Source of the DNA: an archaeon
GTDB lineage: Archaea; Thermoproteota; Nitrososphaeria; Nitrososphaerales; Gagatemarchaeaceae
Assembly: GCA_021819035.1 (NCBI GenBank)
Contig: JAKASL010000001.1
Location: 496,001 to 560,000 of the forward strand
Length of the DNA: 64,000 nt
Direction of reading: 5' to 3'
The number at the start of each line of letters is the position of its first letter. Positions within the stretch are counted from its first letter, which is position 1. Below the pieces are notes generated by a model that made no database searches, was not told where the DNA came from, and worked only from the letters and a program-made list of their open reading frames with translations. Made by a program: the position numbers and the translations under genes. Below are positions 49,075 to 58,588 of this stretch, piece after piece.

Positions 49075-50360
49075 GAGGAACGTCACTGTTGTATGGCGGG
49101 CTCAGCTTCTCCTTCATGAGGTCAAGCTCGCGCCTTGGGCTCCGGGAGACCGCCTCCAGACTCGTCGAGGAGAACCAGTTGGCCCCGCTGGTTGACTCGG
49201 CCGGGCGTTACGCCCGCTCAGGGTTCCTCTTCTGGTTCATGGCGCTGTTCGCTTTCAACCCGGCGAACCTGAAGCGTTTTCGCCCCTGGATGATGGCTGT
49301 AATCGCCCTGGAGGTGGTCCTTCTGGTCCCTGTAGTAGCGTGGATGTCAACAGTGACGGAAAGCCTCTTCATGGTCCCGTTTGCTGCAATATTCGCGCTG
49401 TTCGTCCCAATGTTTCTCGGCATCTCCCTTGAGGGATCGATCGAGTCAGAGGCAGACCCAGACCTGGCGAGGTTCCGGTCGTGGTTCTTCATTCAGGCGA
49501 GGAGGACGGGCAAAGTTCCGACCACACTCAGGGAGATATCAGGCAGCCTGACACCCCTGCTGCGGCCTTACACCGAGGAGGAATACAGGGCGAGGCACGA
49601 TTCCTACAGGAAATGGGCCCGGCGGGGGATTTATGCGATGTTCATCCTGTTGGCTTCGTTCGTGGGCCTCGTGGCTGTGGGGTCGCCTTGGTTGAGCGAT
49701 CCAGAGGTGACCATTCCGTTGCTTGTTCTGACATTCTCTATGTTGGGTCCTACAGTGGCCGCGGAGTGGTTTGAGCAGATGAAGAAGCCAATCCTTCACG
49801 ATGACCCGTCGCTGGCCATTCCCGACGATTACGCCGCCCCCGTCGAGCCACGAATCCAAGAGGTCGTCGACGGCTATGGGTCGGCCCGCATCTGGAGGGG
49901 CATGAAACAAAGGGCCTGGTTCATCTACCACTTCGGGGCGCTATTTGCGTGGGACACGGAGGGGTTCCCACTTGTTGGTATCTCGCTGTTCACCCTCGGA
50001 CTGTACCTGTGGGTATGGCTCGGCGACCTCCCGGTCAGCACGGGCGGGTTCAGCATCCTGGTCTTGCTCGTCGCGCTGATGCCCGCATATGCGATTATGC
50101 GAGCCTGGAGGGATGGAGGCGGCATCGCTAAGGCGAGAGAAAGGAAGGCCGTATACGGGGAGACACTGCAGGCTGCGACGTTGCAGGACCTCATGCCCAA
50201 GGAGAGACTGCTCGACATCTTCGAACAAGGCGATTACGCCAAGCTTCCGAAAGAAGCGGCGCGAGATCACATCATTGTCAGCCTATACGTCAGGTCCATT
50301 CCTCTTTGGCCGAAACGGCGAGGGAACGGCTCCCAAAGCGCAATCAATGGTGCGTCCTGA
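49062..50360 (+). CDS. Six-TM membrane protein of the RmuC/helicase operon
   Basis: The product has 432 residues. Three pairs of hydrophobic segments are visible, at about 52-130 (SGFLFWFMALFAFNPANL, MMAVIALEVVLLVPVVAWM, LFMVPFAAIFALFVPMFLG), about 188-230 and about 295-345. They are separated by polar stretches, and a charged cytoplasmic-looking tail follows (KERLLDIFEQGDYAKLPKEA). I do not recognise the family. It overlaps both neighbours (13 bp each side), which argues for stoichiometric expression with the winged-helix protein and RmuC. Confidence 0.6.
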   Translation: MEQLRGTSLLYGGLSFSFMRSSSRLGLRETASRLVEENQLAPLVDSAGRYARSGFLFWFMALFAFNPANLKRFRPWMMAVIALEVVLLVPVVAWMSTVTESLFMVPFAAIFALFVPMFLGISLEGSIESEADPDLARFRSWFFIQARRTGKVPTTLREISGSLTPLLRPYTEEEYRARHDSYRKWARRGIYAMFILLASFVGLVAVGSPWLSDPEVTIPLLVLTFSMLGPTVAAEWFEQMKKPILHDDPSLAIPDDYAAPVEPRIQEVVDGYGSARIWRGMKQRAWFIYHFGALFAWDTEGFPLVGISLFTLGLYLWVWLGDLPVSTGGFSILVLLVALMPAYAIMRAWRDGGGIAKARERKAVYGETLQAATLQDLMPKERLLDIFEQGDYAKLPKEAARDHIIVSLYVRSIPLWPKRRGNGSQSAINGAS

Positions 50361-51417
50361 AGATGAGTTCAGAGAGGATTCTGGTAGACTTACATGGAGG
50401 AATACCCCCTGGCCTGGTGAGGTCCCTGGATTGGCCGATGTCCTGACCCTGTCGGCCTTGGGGCTTTCTGCCATCACCTTCGTTGCTATTCTTTACGTGC
50501 TGATTGTCGTGAGGAGGAAGCCTGTCGGGATTGGGCCGGACACCGGTCCCCTGGAATCCACCCTGGGCGAAGTGAAGGGTTCCGTCTCTGGTCTTCAGGC
50601 CGCCGTAACCCAACTGGTCTCCACCGTGGGAGAGATCAGGAGAGACACGGGTCAGACCACTTCGGGGATGGAGGAGATGAAGAAATTCGCCGCCTTGTTG
50701 ACGGGGAGCTCGCAGAAGAGAGGAGCGGCGGGGGAGATCATCGTCCGGAGCTACCTCGAAAGGCTCCCCAAGGAGCTCTGGGAGGAGCAGTACTACCTTC
50801 CCGGGTCCAGCGACCGAGTCGACTACGCCCTGCGGATGAGCAACGGGGGGTCCCAGCTGTACCTCCCCATCGACGCCAAGTTCAGTCTGCCGGACGGAGC
50901 GGAGGACTTCGAGGGGGAGGCGAACAGGCTGGCCAGGAAGAGGGCGGAGGAGCTGGTCAAGTACATCGCCCCGGGGGTGACCACGGACTTCGCGGTCATG
51001 GTCCTCCCCAACTCCGTCTTCTACGCGCTCACAGCGGAAACCGTCGGCTCGATGCAGGAGATCAGGGTGGTCGCGTGCCCTCCTGAAGGGATAATCATCC
51101 TGTCCAGCCTGGCTCTGCGGGCGCACCAGGCGATAGTCCTGGCCAAGAGCGCGGAACGGCTCACGACGTACGTCCAAGAGATCGACGGCAAGCTCGAGCA
51201 GGTGGGAGCAGACTTCGGGCGGTTGGCGAAGAACCTGAAGAGCGCCTACAAGAACGCGGACCAGGCAGCGGAGGACATCGACGACACCAGGAAGGAGCTC
51301 AGCAGCATAACCACTCACCTAGGCGAAGTGGGTGGGACGAAACCCCCGGCCGCCTTGCAAGCTTCACCAGCAGCCCTGTTCGGGGAAACCACAGAGGAGC
51401 CTTCCGAAGAGACATAG
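50347..51417 (+). CDS. rmuC: RmuC-family protein with N-terminal membrane anchor
   Basis: The product has 356 residues from ATG 50347. One TM segment (about 38-58, LSALGLSAITFVAILYVLIV) precedes a coiled region. The RmuC core then follows: SSQKRGAAGEIIVRSYLERL at about 120-140, and SDRVDYALRMSNGGSQLYLP with IDAKF at about 155-180. The latter is the PD-(D/E)XK-like part. RmuC limits rearrangements at repeats and has been tied to DNA-end processing. Membrane anchoring and the operon partner, a multi-TM protein, suggest action at the envelope. The next gene starts 15 bp later. Confidence 0.85.
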   Translation: MVRPEDEFREDSGRLTWRNTPWPGEVPGLADVLTLSALGLSAITFVAILYVLIVVRRKPVGIGPDTGPLESTLGEVKGSVSGLQAAVTQLVSTVGEIRRDTGQTTSGMEEMKKFAALLTGSSQKRGAAGEIIVRSYLERLPKELWEEQYYLPGSSDRVDYALRMSNGGSQLYLPIDAKFSLPDGAEDFEGEANRLARKRAEELVKYIAPGVTTDFAVMVLPNSVFYALTAETVGSMQEIRVVACPPEGIIILSSLALRAHQAIVLAKSAERLTTYVQEIDGKLEQVGADFGRLAKNLKSAYKNADQAAEDIDDTRKELSSITTHLGEVGGTKPPAALQASPAALFGETTEEPSEET

Positions 51418-51432
51418 GGAGTCGGAATCCAA

Positions 51433-54201
51433 ATGGCGGAAGCGCCACCCGTAGGACCAGAGCCTGATTCCCGTATTCAGACTGAAGACGATCCTTCACG
51501 CCTTGAAGTTTCCGCGGCCGTCGCAGCGCCCAGGGCCTTCGCTCTCAACGAGGAGAAAGTCAGAGCCCTTGAAGCCGAAGGAAACGTCCTCGTAATCGCC
51601 AACCCGGGCACCGGGAAGACACTCCTTCTTGCTCACAAATACGCTCAATTGGTCAGGGTCGGGGTCAAACCCGAAGAGATTCTCTGCCTTACCTACACCG
51701 ACAAGGCCACCGACGAGATGAGAGAGGCAATCATCAAGGTGCTGGTCGGGGCGGATCTTGAAATCGAGTTGTCTCGGATCAAGGTCACCACGTTCCACGC
51801 CTACGCCCTTGAAGCCATCGGGGCCCAGCAGACCATGTCAAACAACCTCCTTCGTTACGCCGTGTTCAGGTACCTCGTTGACAACAAGGTGTTCAACTAC
51901 GGGGAGGAGTACCTACTCGGGTACGTGGTCCCCAAGGTCGAGGACTCGGTCCGCTACTTGAAGAGCTTCGGCGTCATGCCAGACGACGTCAACCTGCCAA
52001 GAGTCCAGGCGCTACTGGGCGACTACGGCTCTGTCACCAAACAGGAGATGGACAGGTACGCCGAGGCCTTCCTCGAGATCTTCAGGCGCTACGAGTCCGT
52101 GAAGGCAGGCAAGGGAATCGACTACGCTGACATGCTCCTCCAGTTCATGAAGCTGAGGAAGAAGCCGCACTTCAGGCACGCCCTTGTCGACGAGCTCCAG
52201 GACGCGAGCGCGATAGAGGCAGACATGGTGCTGCAGTCGTGCGACGAGTTCTTCGTCGTGGGGGACAAGAAGCAGGCCATCTTCGCCTTCCAGGGAGGGT
52301 CCATAGTCAACTTCCGCAAGTTCGAGGACTCCAAGAAGCCAGTCCTGTCCGAGAACTTCAGGAGCACCAACGAGATCCTGGAGTACGCGAGGGCCTTCTT
52401 CGTAGGGAGGACGAAGGACCCCACGGCCGCCGACGAGATGCGCGACCTGAGGAACAGAGAGAAGGGCCCGGGCCCCAGGCCGAAGGTCTACAACGTCCCG
52501 GGGGACGCCACGGTCAAGACGGCCTGCGAACTGGTCCAAAACCTTAGGAACGAAGGAAAGCACGTGGCGGTGATAGGCCGGACCAACAGCCAGATCAGGG
52601 AGATCTCTCAGGAGCTGGGCAGGCGGCGCATCGAGCACTCCTCGACCTACTTCCAGGCCTCTGACGAGGCGCACGCGCACGTCGTGGGCTTCCTCCGGGG
52701 AATCCTCAGCGACGACATCCGGGACGTCAGGGCAGCCATGTTCACTCCGTTCTTCCCCGTGAGGCTCAGGGACGCGTTCTCGCTGGCTCAGTTGGAGGAC
52801 GACGAGCTTCGGAAGGAGCTCCCGGTCAGGTGCCCAGAATTCAAGAGGATGAGGGACCGGGTGAAGAAGCTGCCAGACGTGGACGAGCTCTTCCGCGACC
52901 AGATCGTACCGGTGGCCGTGTCCTACGGGAGGGAGTACCTGCTGGCCGCCCTTGACCTTCAGAAAGCCTTCTCAGAGTCGATGGGTGCCCTAGGCGGGGC
53001 CGACCTGGACAGCGTCATTGCGTACCTGAAGTCGAGCGAGCCTGCGGCGGACGAGTCCGCGAGGGAGAAAGGCGTGGTCCTCACCACCGTGCACAAAGCA
53101 AAGGGGAGACAGTTCGAGGCGGTGGTCTACGTCCCCCAAAGCATCAGGGGGCGTGAAGACTTCCAGGACGAGGTCGTGAAGAGGATTCTCGAGACCAGAG
53201 GAGTGAACGTCGAAGAGGAACTGTCTGAGGAGCCGCTCCGAATCGACTTCGTCGCGCTGACGAGGGCCAAGGACGAGCTCCATATCGTCACCGAGGAGGC
53301 CCAGGACTACCTGAACGAGTTCGCCGAAAGGGGGGAGGTCGAGTTGGGCGGGGTCGATTACACCGACACGTCTGAAAGGGCGAAGCGCGCATTCAACCTC
53401 TTCGTTAACGGTGAGACGGAGGAGGCGAAGCAGGCCCTGGAACCCCCCAAGAAAGCTTGGCTCCGCGAATTCGTCGCCGACTGGTTTGCGAAGCTCGACC
53501 ACGTGTCGTTCACCTCGCTCCCGAGCAGCGCCGGAGAAGGTGCCGCAGAAGAGTACTTGGTCTCGAAGGTCCTTGGCGTCGAGGAGCCGTCAGCCAGCTT
53601 AGAGACAGGGAGCCTTGTCCACGAGGCCGCGAGCGCCATTCTGTCGGGAAACGAGTATACCATCCCTGGTGAGCTGGAACCATTTGTGGATAACGTCAAG
53701 ACTCTCGTGGGCCAAATCAAGAGAGACTACCCAGAGGTGGTGGCAGCGGAGCACGAGATCCAGGTTCCGTTAGAGAAACTCATCGGCGAGGGCAAAGGAA
53801 CGAATTTCGAAGGAAGAATAGATGCCATCTTCAGGAATCAGGATGGCGGACACCTGTTGGTGGATTGGAAGACTAGCAGGACTGACAGGCAGTCGTCGAG
53901 CTATCGCCAGCAACTTCAGGCTTACAGGCATGCGTATTCCATCTCGGCCAGTGTCCCCATTGAGAGCATCAGGACGGCGATTGGATTCGTCGGCCTTCGA
54001 GGGGCTGTGAACCTCAGACGGACCAGGGCGGTTCTAGACTCGAGACAGCCTCGGGAGGAGGTTTTCGAGACGTTCAGGGCAAAGGTGAGAAAGGTCCTGC
54101 TATGGAAGGCCGCTCCAGATTCGTTCCTGGAGGAGCTAGGCGTGACGTCTGATGACCTGATTTGCAGGGCGGTCCAGGAGGAGTTCGAGCTGGAAAGTTG
54201 A
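51433..54201 (+). CDS. UvrD/PcrA-like SF1 helicase fused to RecB-type nuclease
   Basis: The product has 922 residues. The SF1A helicase motifs appear in order: motif I NPGTGKTLLLAHK (about 57-69), Ia LTYTDKATDEM, II LVDELQDA (about 249-256), III GDKKQAIFAFQGG (about 275-288), V VHKAKGRQFEAVVYVP (about 551-566) and VI VALTRAKDEL (about 605-615). The C-terminal 200 residues end with the PD-(D/E)XK nuclease: FEGRIDAIFRN, LLVDWKT and QLQAYRHAY at about 793-833, like RecB/AddAB. It is suited to double-strand end resection or destruction of foreign DNA, and its operon with RmuC is unusual. Confidence 0.85.
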   Translation: MAEAPPVGPEPDSRIQTEDDPSRLEVSAAVAAPRAFALNEEKVRALEAEGNVLVIANPGTGKTLLLAHKYAQLVRVGVKPEEILCLTYTDKATDEMREAIIKVLVGADLEIELSRIKVTTFHAYALEAIGAQQTMSNNLLRYAVFRYLVDNKVFNYGEEYLLGYVVPKVEDSVRYLKSFGVMPDDVNLPRVQALLGDYGSVTKQEMDRYAEAFLEIFRRYESVKAGKGIDYADMLLQFMKLRKKPHFRHALVDELQDASAIEADMVLQSCDEFFVVGDKKQAIFAFQGGSIVNFRKFEDSKKPVLSENFRSTNEILEYARAFFVGRTKDPTAADEMRDLRNREKGPGPRPKVYNVPGDATVKTACELVQNLRNEGKHVAVIGRTNSQIREISQELGRRRIEHSSTYFQASDEAHAHVVGFLRGILSDDIRDVRAAMFTPFFPVRLRDAFSLAQLEDDELRKELPVRCPEFKRMRDRVKKLPDVDELFRDQIVPVAVSYGREYLLAALDLQKAFSESMGALGGADLDSVIAYLKSSEPAADESAREKGVVLTTVHKAKGRQFEAVVYVPQSIRGREDFQDEVVKRILETRGVNVEEELSEEPLRIDFVALTRAKDELHIVTEEAQDYLNEFAERGEVELGGVDYTDTSERAKRAFNLFVNGETEEAKQALEPPKKAWLREFVADWFAKLDHVSFTSLPSSAGEGAAEEYLVSKVLGVEEPSASLETGSLVHEAASAILSGNEYTIPGELEPFVDNVKTLVGQIKRDYPEVVAAEHEIQVPLEKLIGEGKGTNFEGRIDAIFRNQDGGHLLVDWKTSRTDRQSSSYRQQLQAYRHAYSISASVPIESIRTAIGFVGLRGAVNLRRTRAVLDSRQPREEVFETFRAKVRKVLLWKAAPDSFLEELGVTSDDLICRAVQEEFELES

Positions 54202-54487
54202 TTGGTGGTTTATCCTTCACTCGAAGTCCCTTCCCAGCTTAGCTCTGAATATCACAACCGATTTCCCGCCTCACATGTAGAATTTGTATCGATTCTGAAA
54301 TTCGGCATCGGGAATGACGTTGAATCCATCCTAGGCGAGATTGTTTTGAGCCTCGTGCGGTCAACAAATTTCTCCCCAGGTCAGGCTCCGCATGAAGTGT
54401 AGTACTGAGTTGTGAAGGCAAACAGAAACCATCCATCCGCATGTTAATGCCCTCCTCCTTCTTGCATGTCCGACTGCCTTCATACTA

Positions 54488-54786
54488 TTGGCTCGTCAAG
54501 CCGTACTTGGGCCGCTGATTGCGCAACGAGACGTGAAAGCGGCATTGAAGGAGCTCTGGGGAGTAGCGTCAGGGCCTGAAGTGGCTGATTACCTTCTCAA
54601 TTTGGGGGGGTGCTCGACTGCAGCCGTTCGAATGCTCTGAGCATAGTTTCTAAGGGATTGGATAGGTTGGCAAGTTGGGGAGAGGTGACCCGGGCCGGAA
54701 ATGGGAAATGGCAAATTGCGAAGCCCACCTTTTCAGACATCAAGAAGCCTCAGACTATGGTTGTGAGAAACGCCGCTCGGAAGTGA
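54488..54786 (+). pseudogene. Frameshifted winged-helix-like gene broken in a G-run
   Basis: From TTG 54488 one frame reads ARQAVLGPLIAQRDVKAALK, then PEVADYLLNLGG and stops after the G-run at about 54605-54611. The next frame continues VLDCSRSNALSIVSKGLDRL, ASWGEVTRAGNGKWQIAKPT and ends at 54786. One more G in the run would join them into a single protein of about 98 residues with a winged-helix-like second half. It may be a true frameshift, a phase-variable tract or a sequencing error. It abuts the stop of the RM gene at 54787. The preceding 54202-54487 shows no supported gene. Confidence 0.5.
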
Positions 54787-57741
54787 TCATTCAGTCATCG
54801 GTTCCCGTTCTTGCATTAATTCGTTCAGAACAGCCATCTCTGTCTTCATTAGCTTGTATAGGATTTCAAGCTCCGCCTTGGCATCCGCCTCCGGGTATCC
54901 TAGACTCTTCATCACAGCAAGGTCGATCTTCCTCCGGAGTGGGTGTTTGCTCTCTATCTGTTCAGACAGGCTCGGAAAATCTTGGTCCCGAATCTCATCG
55001 AAGGTCTTTGCGAGCTCTTTCTTTGAGGCAGCATCCATGGCAAGGCGGGGCACAAGGAAGTCTTCCAACACGTACTCGTGAACGTTGAGCCATACATCCT
55101 CGATTTTGTTCAGGAGAAGCTGTGCAAGATGCGGCGTGCTATTCAGCCATAGCCAGAGGATCTTGTTCTCTTCGTCTGTGAAGCCCTTCACAATCCACAT
55201 TGTCGCCGGGGCACTGATCTTGTCATCGGAAACGTAGGCTAGATGAATTGTGCCCGAAGCGGGTACCACGAACCGCCTCGCAACAAAGAGCTTTCCTACT
55301 CTCTCCGAGACATACTCTTTCCATTCTTTGACCTTGCTCCGGGCACTCGGCCCTAGGTAACCAAAGAACTCTTTGTCCCACTCTACCATAACATAGTCAA
55401 GGTTTTCATTTAGGATGGCAGGCTTTGCGAGGTTGCTTGAACTTCTCAAGGCAGGGAGAACCGAGTGCTTCTCTACGACGACCTCCTTGCTAGTGCCAAC
55501 GTTCTTTGCTGTGATCGTTCTCCCGTCATGGGTAGCCATCCAAGAGAACCCGGCTCGCTGTGAGGCTTCCCTCCGCATGATAAACGCGGACTGGACCGTA
55601 ACGTAGCCTTCTTGTTTCGTTTCGATTCCTCTAATAATTTTGCCGCTCTTACGAAGAAGTGTCTTCGAGAGTTGTTCCAGGTTGCTCTCGCTGGCGTGTC
55701 TGAACCGCTCCCACCACACCTCGACCTTGGGGTCGAAAACTGAAACGTAGTAGAACCAATTCGATAGGTACTCGTAGAGGTCCGCATGCGAGATTTCTCT
55801 GCAATAGATGTCGTTACTTGAATGGACGTCATTGGAGTCGTGTCCTTTGTGGTTTGCAATCTCCTCTGCCAGTGAAATTGCGTAATCAGTCGACACCAAC
55901 GGCTTCTTCAATGTTACAATGTGGCAGAACTGGTTCTCGCGGTCCTTCGGCAGAACAGGCTGTTTCTTTGCGATTAGTACAATGTCCCTGAACCACGCTC
56001 CTTCGGAGAAAGCCAGCTTCCGCCAGCTTGTTATGATGTATTCAATCTGGAACTTCTCGACCAACAACCTACGGATGTTTTCGGCGCTCTGAATGCGTAA
56101 CATCGTGGCAGGAAGAACAAGCGCAACTCTTCCACCGTCCTTCGTAAACCTGTGTGCGAGGGCAATAAAATACCCATAGAGCCCTATCTGTCCGTGTAAC
56201 GCACTGCCGTAATCAGCAAGCCTTGCGTCGAGCAGCCTCTTGTAGTCTGGTGGCAATCTCTCTTGCCGAGTGAACGGCGGATTCATTATCGCGAGGTCCA
56301 CCTTCTCCAGAGGAAGCTTCTCCCCACCGATGGCTTCAGCGGTGATGACCCCTTTGGTGATGTAGGCCTCACGTCTCGGCGTGTACTCCTTCCCTTCTGA
56401 GTAGGCTTCCAAGGGAGATTGCTTTTCCACCTCCCTCAATTCGCGGGTAATGGCTGGAATCTCTATACCAGGCTTCAGCTGCGTTGAATCCCAGACCGCT
56501 ACCCTGACTCTGTCGGTGAGATAGAGATAGGACTGCAATGAGAGATGGACGACAGCGAGGTGAGCAGCGAAAGGCATGATGTCGATGCCAGTGATTTGGT
56601 CTTGCAGGAACTTCTTGTGTTCTGCGGGTCCGAACGCACGTCCTTTCGATTCCAAGAGCTCACGTTTGCGGTGGTAACTTGCGACCAGCAGTGTACCGCT
56701 CCCACATGCGGGGTCCATTACAGTAGCGTCAGGGTCGTCGATTGCCAGTCGGGCGATGAGCTCTGCCGCTTCGTTGTTCGTATAGAAGGCGGCAACCACC
56801 TTGCGGGTGTCGTATGGTATCAAGTCGTGGAAGATTTTCCCGAGAAGGTCAACCTGGAACTTCTCAGGTCTGAGCACTTTGACCGCTTGAATGACCTTCC
56901 TGAGAACATCTACCATGTCGTCTTTCATTGCACGGGTGATATTGAATCCAAAGACTGGCGTATAGTCGTCTTTGAGTACCACTTCGAAGTATTCTCGCAG
57001 TTGTTCAGGTCGAGCAAGGCGATCAGCGTCCAGCTCGGCATAGCTTCTGGACTTCGTTTTGGAAAGGACGTGGTAGAACAGGATTTGATTGACTAGGAGA
57101 TATGTGGCGCCCTTCCTCATCTCCGCGATCGGATACGCTCTGGCTCTGAACTCGAGGATGTTTTCGAATACTGAGCGTCCTCCGAAAACCAGCTCCAATT
57201 GATTTTCGCCGACTCTTGCCATTCCGAGTTGGAGGTAATCCACGGCGTCCCGAAGAGTCCTGATGGTGAGGTCCGTATCTGGAGCCACAGGTATGGCTGC
57301 TGGTTCTAGTACCTGCTTAGAAATCCAATCGGAGACCTGTTCGAGGGTCCCTTCGAATTTCGAGGGCAGTCTGGCGTCCTTCTCTGCGAATGTGGCAACG
57401 GCGAGTATCCTAGCCTTCGGGAGGACTTGCTCGAACACTCTTAGAGGCATTGGCTTTCGGAGTTCGTTTGGAAACAACACTGCAAAGCCCCCCAATCCTC
57501 CCAGCGTCTTCACATAGTCCTGCGCTTGAAGTAACCCATCCAGTAGTTTTGCCTCGGGGCCAAGCTCAGCCTCCAGAAAATACTCGCCACCATCTCTCAG
57601 CAAAGCGTCGGGCTGCTTCCTTCCTTCAAGCGTATGGTAAGAGAGTTCAGTCTCCACCACAAGTCGCTTCCGAAGTAACTCAATCAAGGCCTCTTTGACG
57701 CCAATTTCGGTCCGATGGGGGAGGGCCACTGAACCAACCAT
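54787..57741 (-). CDS. Type IIG-like restriction-modification enzyme (nuclease plus N6-adenine methyltransferase)
   Basis: The product has 984 residues from ATG 57741, with an AT core (acatattg, about 57760) upstream; the frame is open to 57828. The nuclease motif lies near the N-terminus (KQPDALLRDGGEYFLEAELG, about 42-61, giving PD...ExE). The gamma-class methyltransferase carries motif I DPACGSGT at about 342-349, TGIDIMPFAAHLAV next to it, and motif IV NPPF at about 486-489. The rest resembles a target-recognition region. One polypeptide probably cuts and methylates. It is lower in GC than its neighbours, suggesting transfer. It lies adjacent to the RmuC/helicase operon. Confidence 0.85.
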   Translation of the reverse strand: MVGSVALPHRTEIGVKEALIELLRKRLVVETELSYHTLEGRKQPDALLRDGGEYFLEAELGPEAKLLDGLLQAQDYVKTLGGLGGFAVLFPNELRKPMPLRVFEQVLPKARILAVATFAEKDARLPSKFEGTLEQVSDWISKQVLEPAAIPVAPDTDLTIRTLRDAVDYLQLGMARVGENQLELVFGGRSVFENILEFRARAYPIAEMRKGATYLLVNQILFYHVLSKTKSRSYAELDADRLARPEQLREYFEVVLKDDYTPVFGFNITRAMKDDMVDVLRKVIQAVKVLRPEKFQVDLLGKIFHDLIPYDTRKVVAAFYTNNEAAELIARLAIDDPDATVMDPACGSGTLLVASYHRKRELLESKGRAFGPAEHKKFLQDQITGIDIMPFAAHLAVVHLSLQSYLYLTDRVRVAVWDSTQLKPGIEIPAITRELREVEKQSPLEAYSEGKEYTPRREAYITKGVITAEAIGGEKLPLEKVDLAIMNPPFTRQERLPPDYKRLLDARLADYGSALHGQIGLYGYFIALAHRFTKDGGRVALVLPATMLRIQSAENIRRLLVEKFQIEYIITSWRKLAFSEGAWFRDIVLIAKKQPVLPKDRENQFCHIVTLKKPLVSTDYAISLAEEIANHKGHDSNDVHSSNDIYCREISHADLYEYLSNWFYYVSVFDPKVEVWWERFRHASESNLEQLSKTLLRKSGKIIRGIETKQEGYVTVQSAFIMRREASQRAGFSWMATHDGRTITAKNVGTSKEVVVEKHSVLPALRSSSNLAKPAILNENLDYVMVEWDKEFFGYLGPSARSKVKEWKEYVSERVGKLFVARRFVVPASGTIHLAYVSDDKISAPATMWIVKGFTDEENKILWLWLNSTPHLAQLLLNKIEDVWLNVHEYVLEDFLVPRLAMDAASKKELAKTFDEIRDQDFPSLSEQIESKHPLRRKIDLAVMKSLGYPEADAKAELEILYKLMKTEMAVLNELMQEREPMTE

Positions 57742-57887
57742 GGCAAAGAGATGCAATATGTAGTTATTGAAAGACCGGCTTCGGCGCGAACTGCCAAGCC
57801 GTTTCTTCAAAAGGTTCTTAACGAACATGCGACTGTCTCTGAACGATGCCTGTTAGTATCTACCGTCTGAGCCCGGGATTGTTCGCC

Positions 57888-58082
57888 ATGGTATTGAAGC
57901 GTTCAAGGAATGGAGCTGTATGCTACACCTGTGGTAAGCCCTTGAAGCTGAGAGATGTCATCGTGAGCAATATCGCCCGAGCTTCACATCGCAATTTCAG
58001 ACATGCAGAGTGCGCAATTCAGACTGGAATGATTGAGAGGGGCGACCTGAAGAGAGAACTCGCAACCACTCAGAAGGACTGA
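57888..58082 (+). CDS. Small zinc-binding protein
   Basis: The product has 64 residues from ATG 57888; the frame is open to 57846. AVCYTCGKPLKLRDVIVSNI, then HRNFRHAECAIQTG gives CxxC...HxxC spacing, a treble-clef or HNH-like zinc site without the full catalytic histidine motif. It is divergent from the RM gene and might be its control protein or an HNH remnant. No family is firmly recognised. Confidence 0.5.
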   Translation: MVLKRSRNGAVCYTCGKPLKLRDVIVSNIARASHRNFRHAECAIQTGMIERGDLKRELATTQKD

Positions 58083-58114
58083 ATTGGTGGCCTAGGTCTA
58101 GTCCCAACTCCTCT

Positions 58115-58249
58115 ATGAAAGCGCTTCAAGGCTTAACAAAACCATCAAACGATACTTCTGCGATTCCTCATTTGGATGTCTCGGACGAATTCGAGAAGAT
58201 AGTCAAGGCAATTTTGGGGATTTCACTTACACTCCTATGCCAAGTTTGA
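58115..58249 (+). CDS. 44-residue hypothetical protein
   Basis: A short ORF begins MKALQGLTKPSNDTSAIPHL and continues DVSDEFEKIVKAIL. This FEKIVKAIL-type ending recalls short archaeal and bacterial helical proteins, but I cannot name the family. It ends inside the opposite-strand fragment at 58227. Support is weak. Confidence 0.25.
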   Translation: MKALQGLTKPSNDTSAIPHLDVSDEFEKIVKAILGISLTLLCQV

Positions 58250-58496
58250 CCTTCCTTTCTTCAAGTACGGCGACTAGGTCCCGCAATTCCTTCACATGAT
58301 CGGTGGACCACACAAGAAACTTCGATTTGAAGTCAGATGGAAGAGTCTCGGCTTCTTTCCTAATCTTTTCCACGACAGATGCATTTGCAACTGCGATTAC
58401 CCTCTGGACTGTTTGATTCTTCGTTGCTCTGATTAGATTCAGCAGCAGAAAGTCTATTGACAGTATCTCCGAATGAGCGTGGATTTTAGCGTCCGC
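58227..58496 (-). pseudogene. Truncated gene fragment without a usual start codon
   Basis: On the reverse strand an open frame of about 88 codons ends at 58227. It reads ILSIDFLLLNLIRATKNQTV, VVEKIRKEAETLPSDFKSKF and VWSTDHVKELRDLVAVLEER. It looks like a real helical protein, yet no ATG, GTG or TTG occurs before its upstream stop apart from an internal GTG. The 5' end appears lost at the boundary with the transposase-like region at about 58500. Confidence 0.4.
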
Positions 58497-58524
58497 TTAA
58501 CGCGTTTGGCCCTCCGAGCGTAGG

Positions 58525-58545
58525 GGGTCTTCACCCCGAAGACCC
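58525..58545. repeat. Hairpin upstream of transposase-like pseudogene
   Basis: The sequence gggtcttc-acccc-gaagaccc forms an 8-bp perfect stem with a 5-nt loop. It lies about 45 bp before the transposase-like frame and could be the left-end hairpin of an insertion sequence or a terminator. Confidence 0.4.
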
Positions 58546-58588
58546 GGCTATGATTACCAATCTAGCCAGAGGCTAAGATACCGTCCTG

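Noticed and set aside
54202-54442. ORFs of about 66 codons on both strands after the helicase gene
   Set aside because: Neither has a convincing start signal, domain or codon pattern; they overlap each other.
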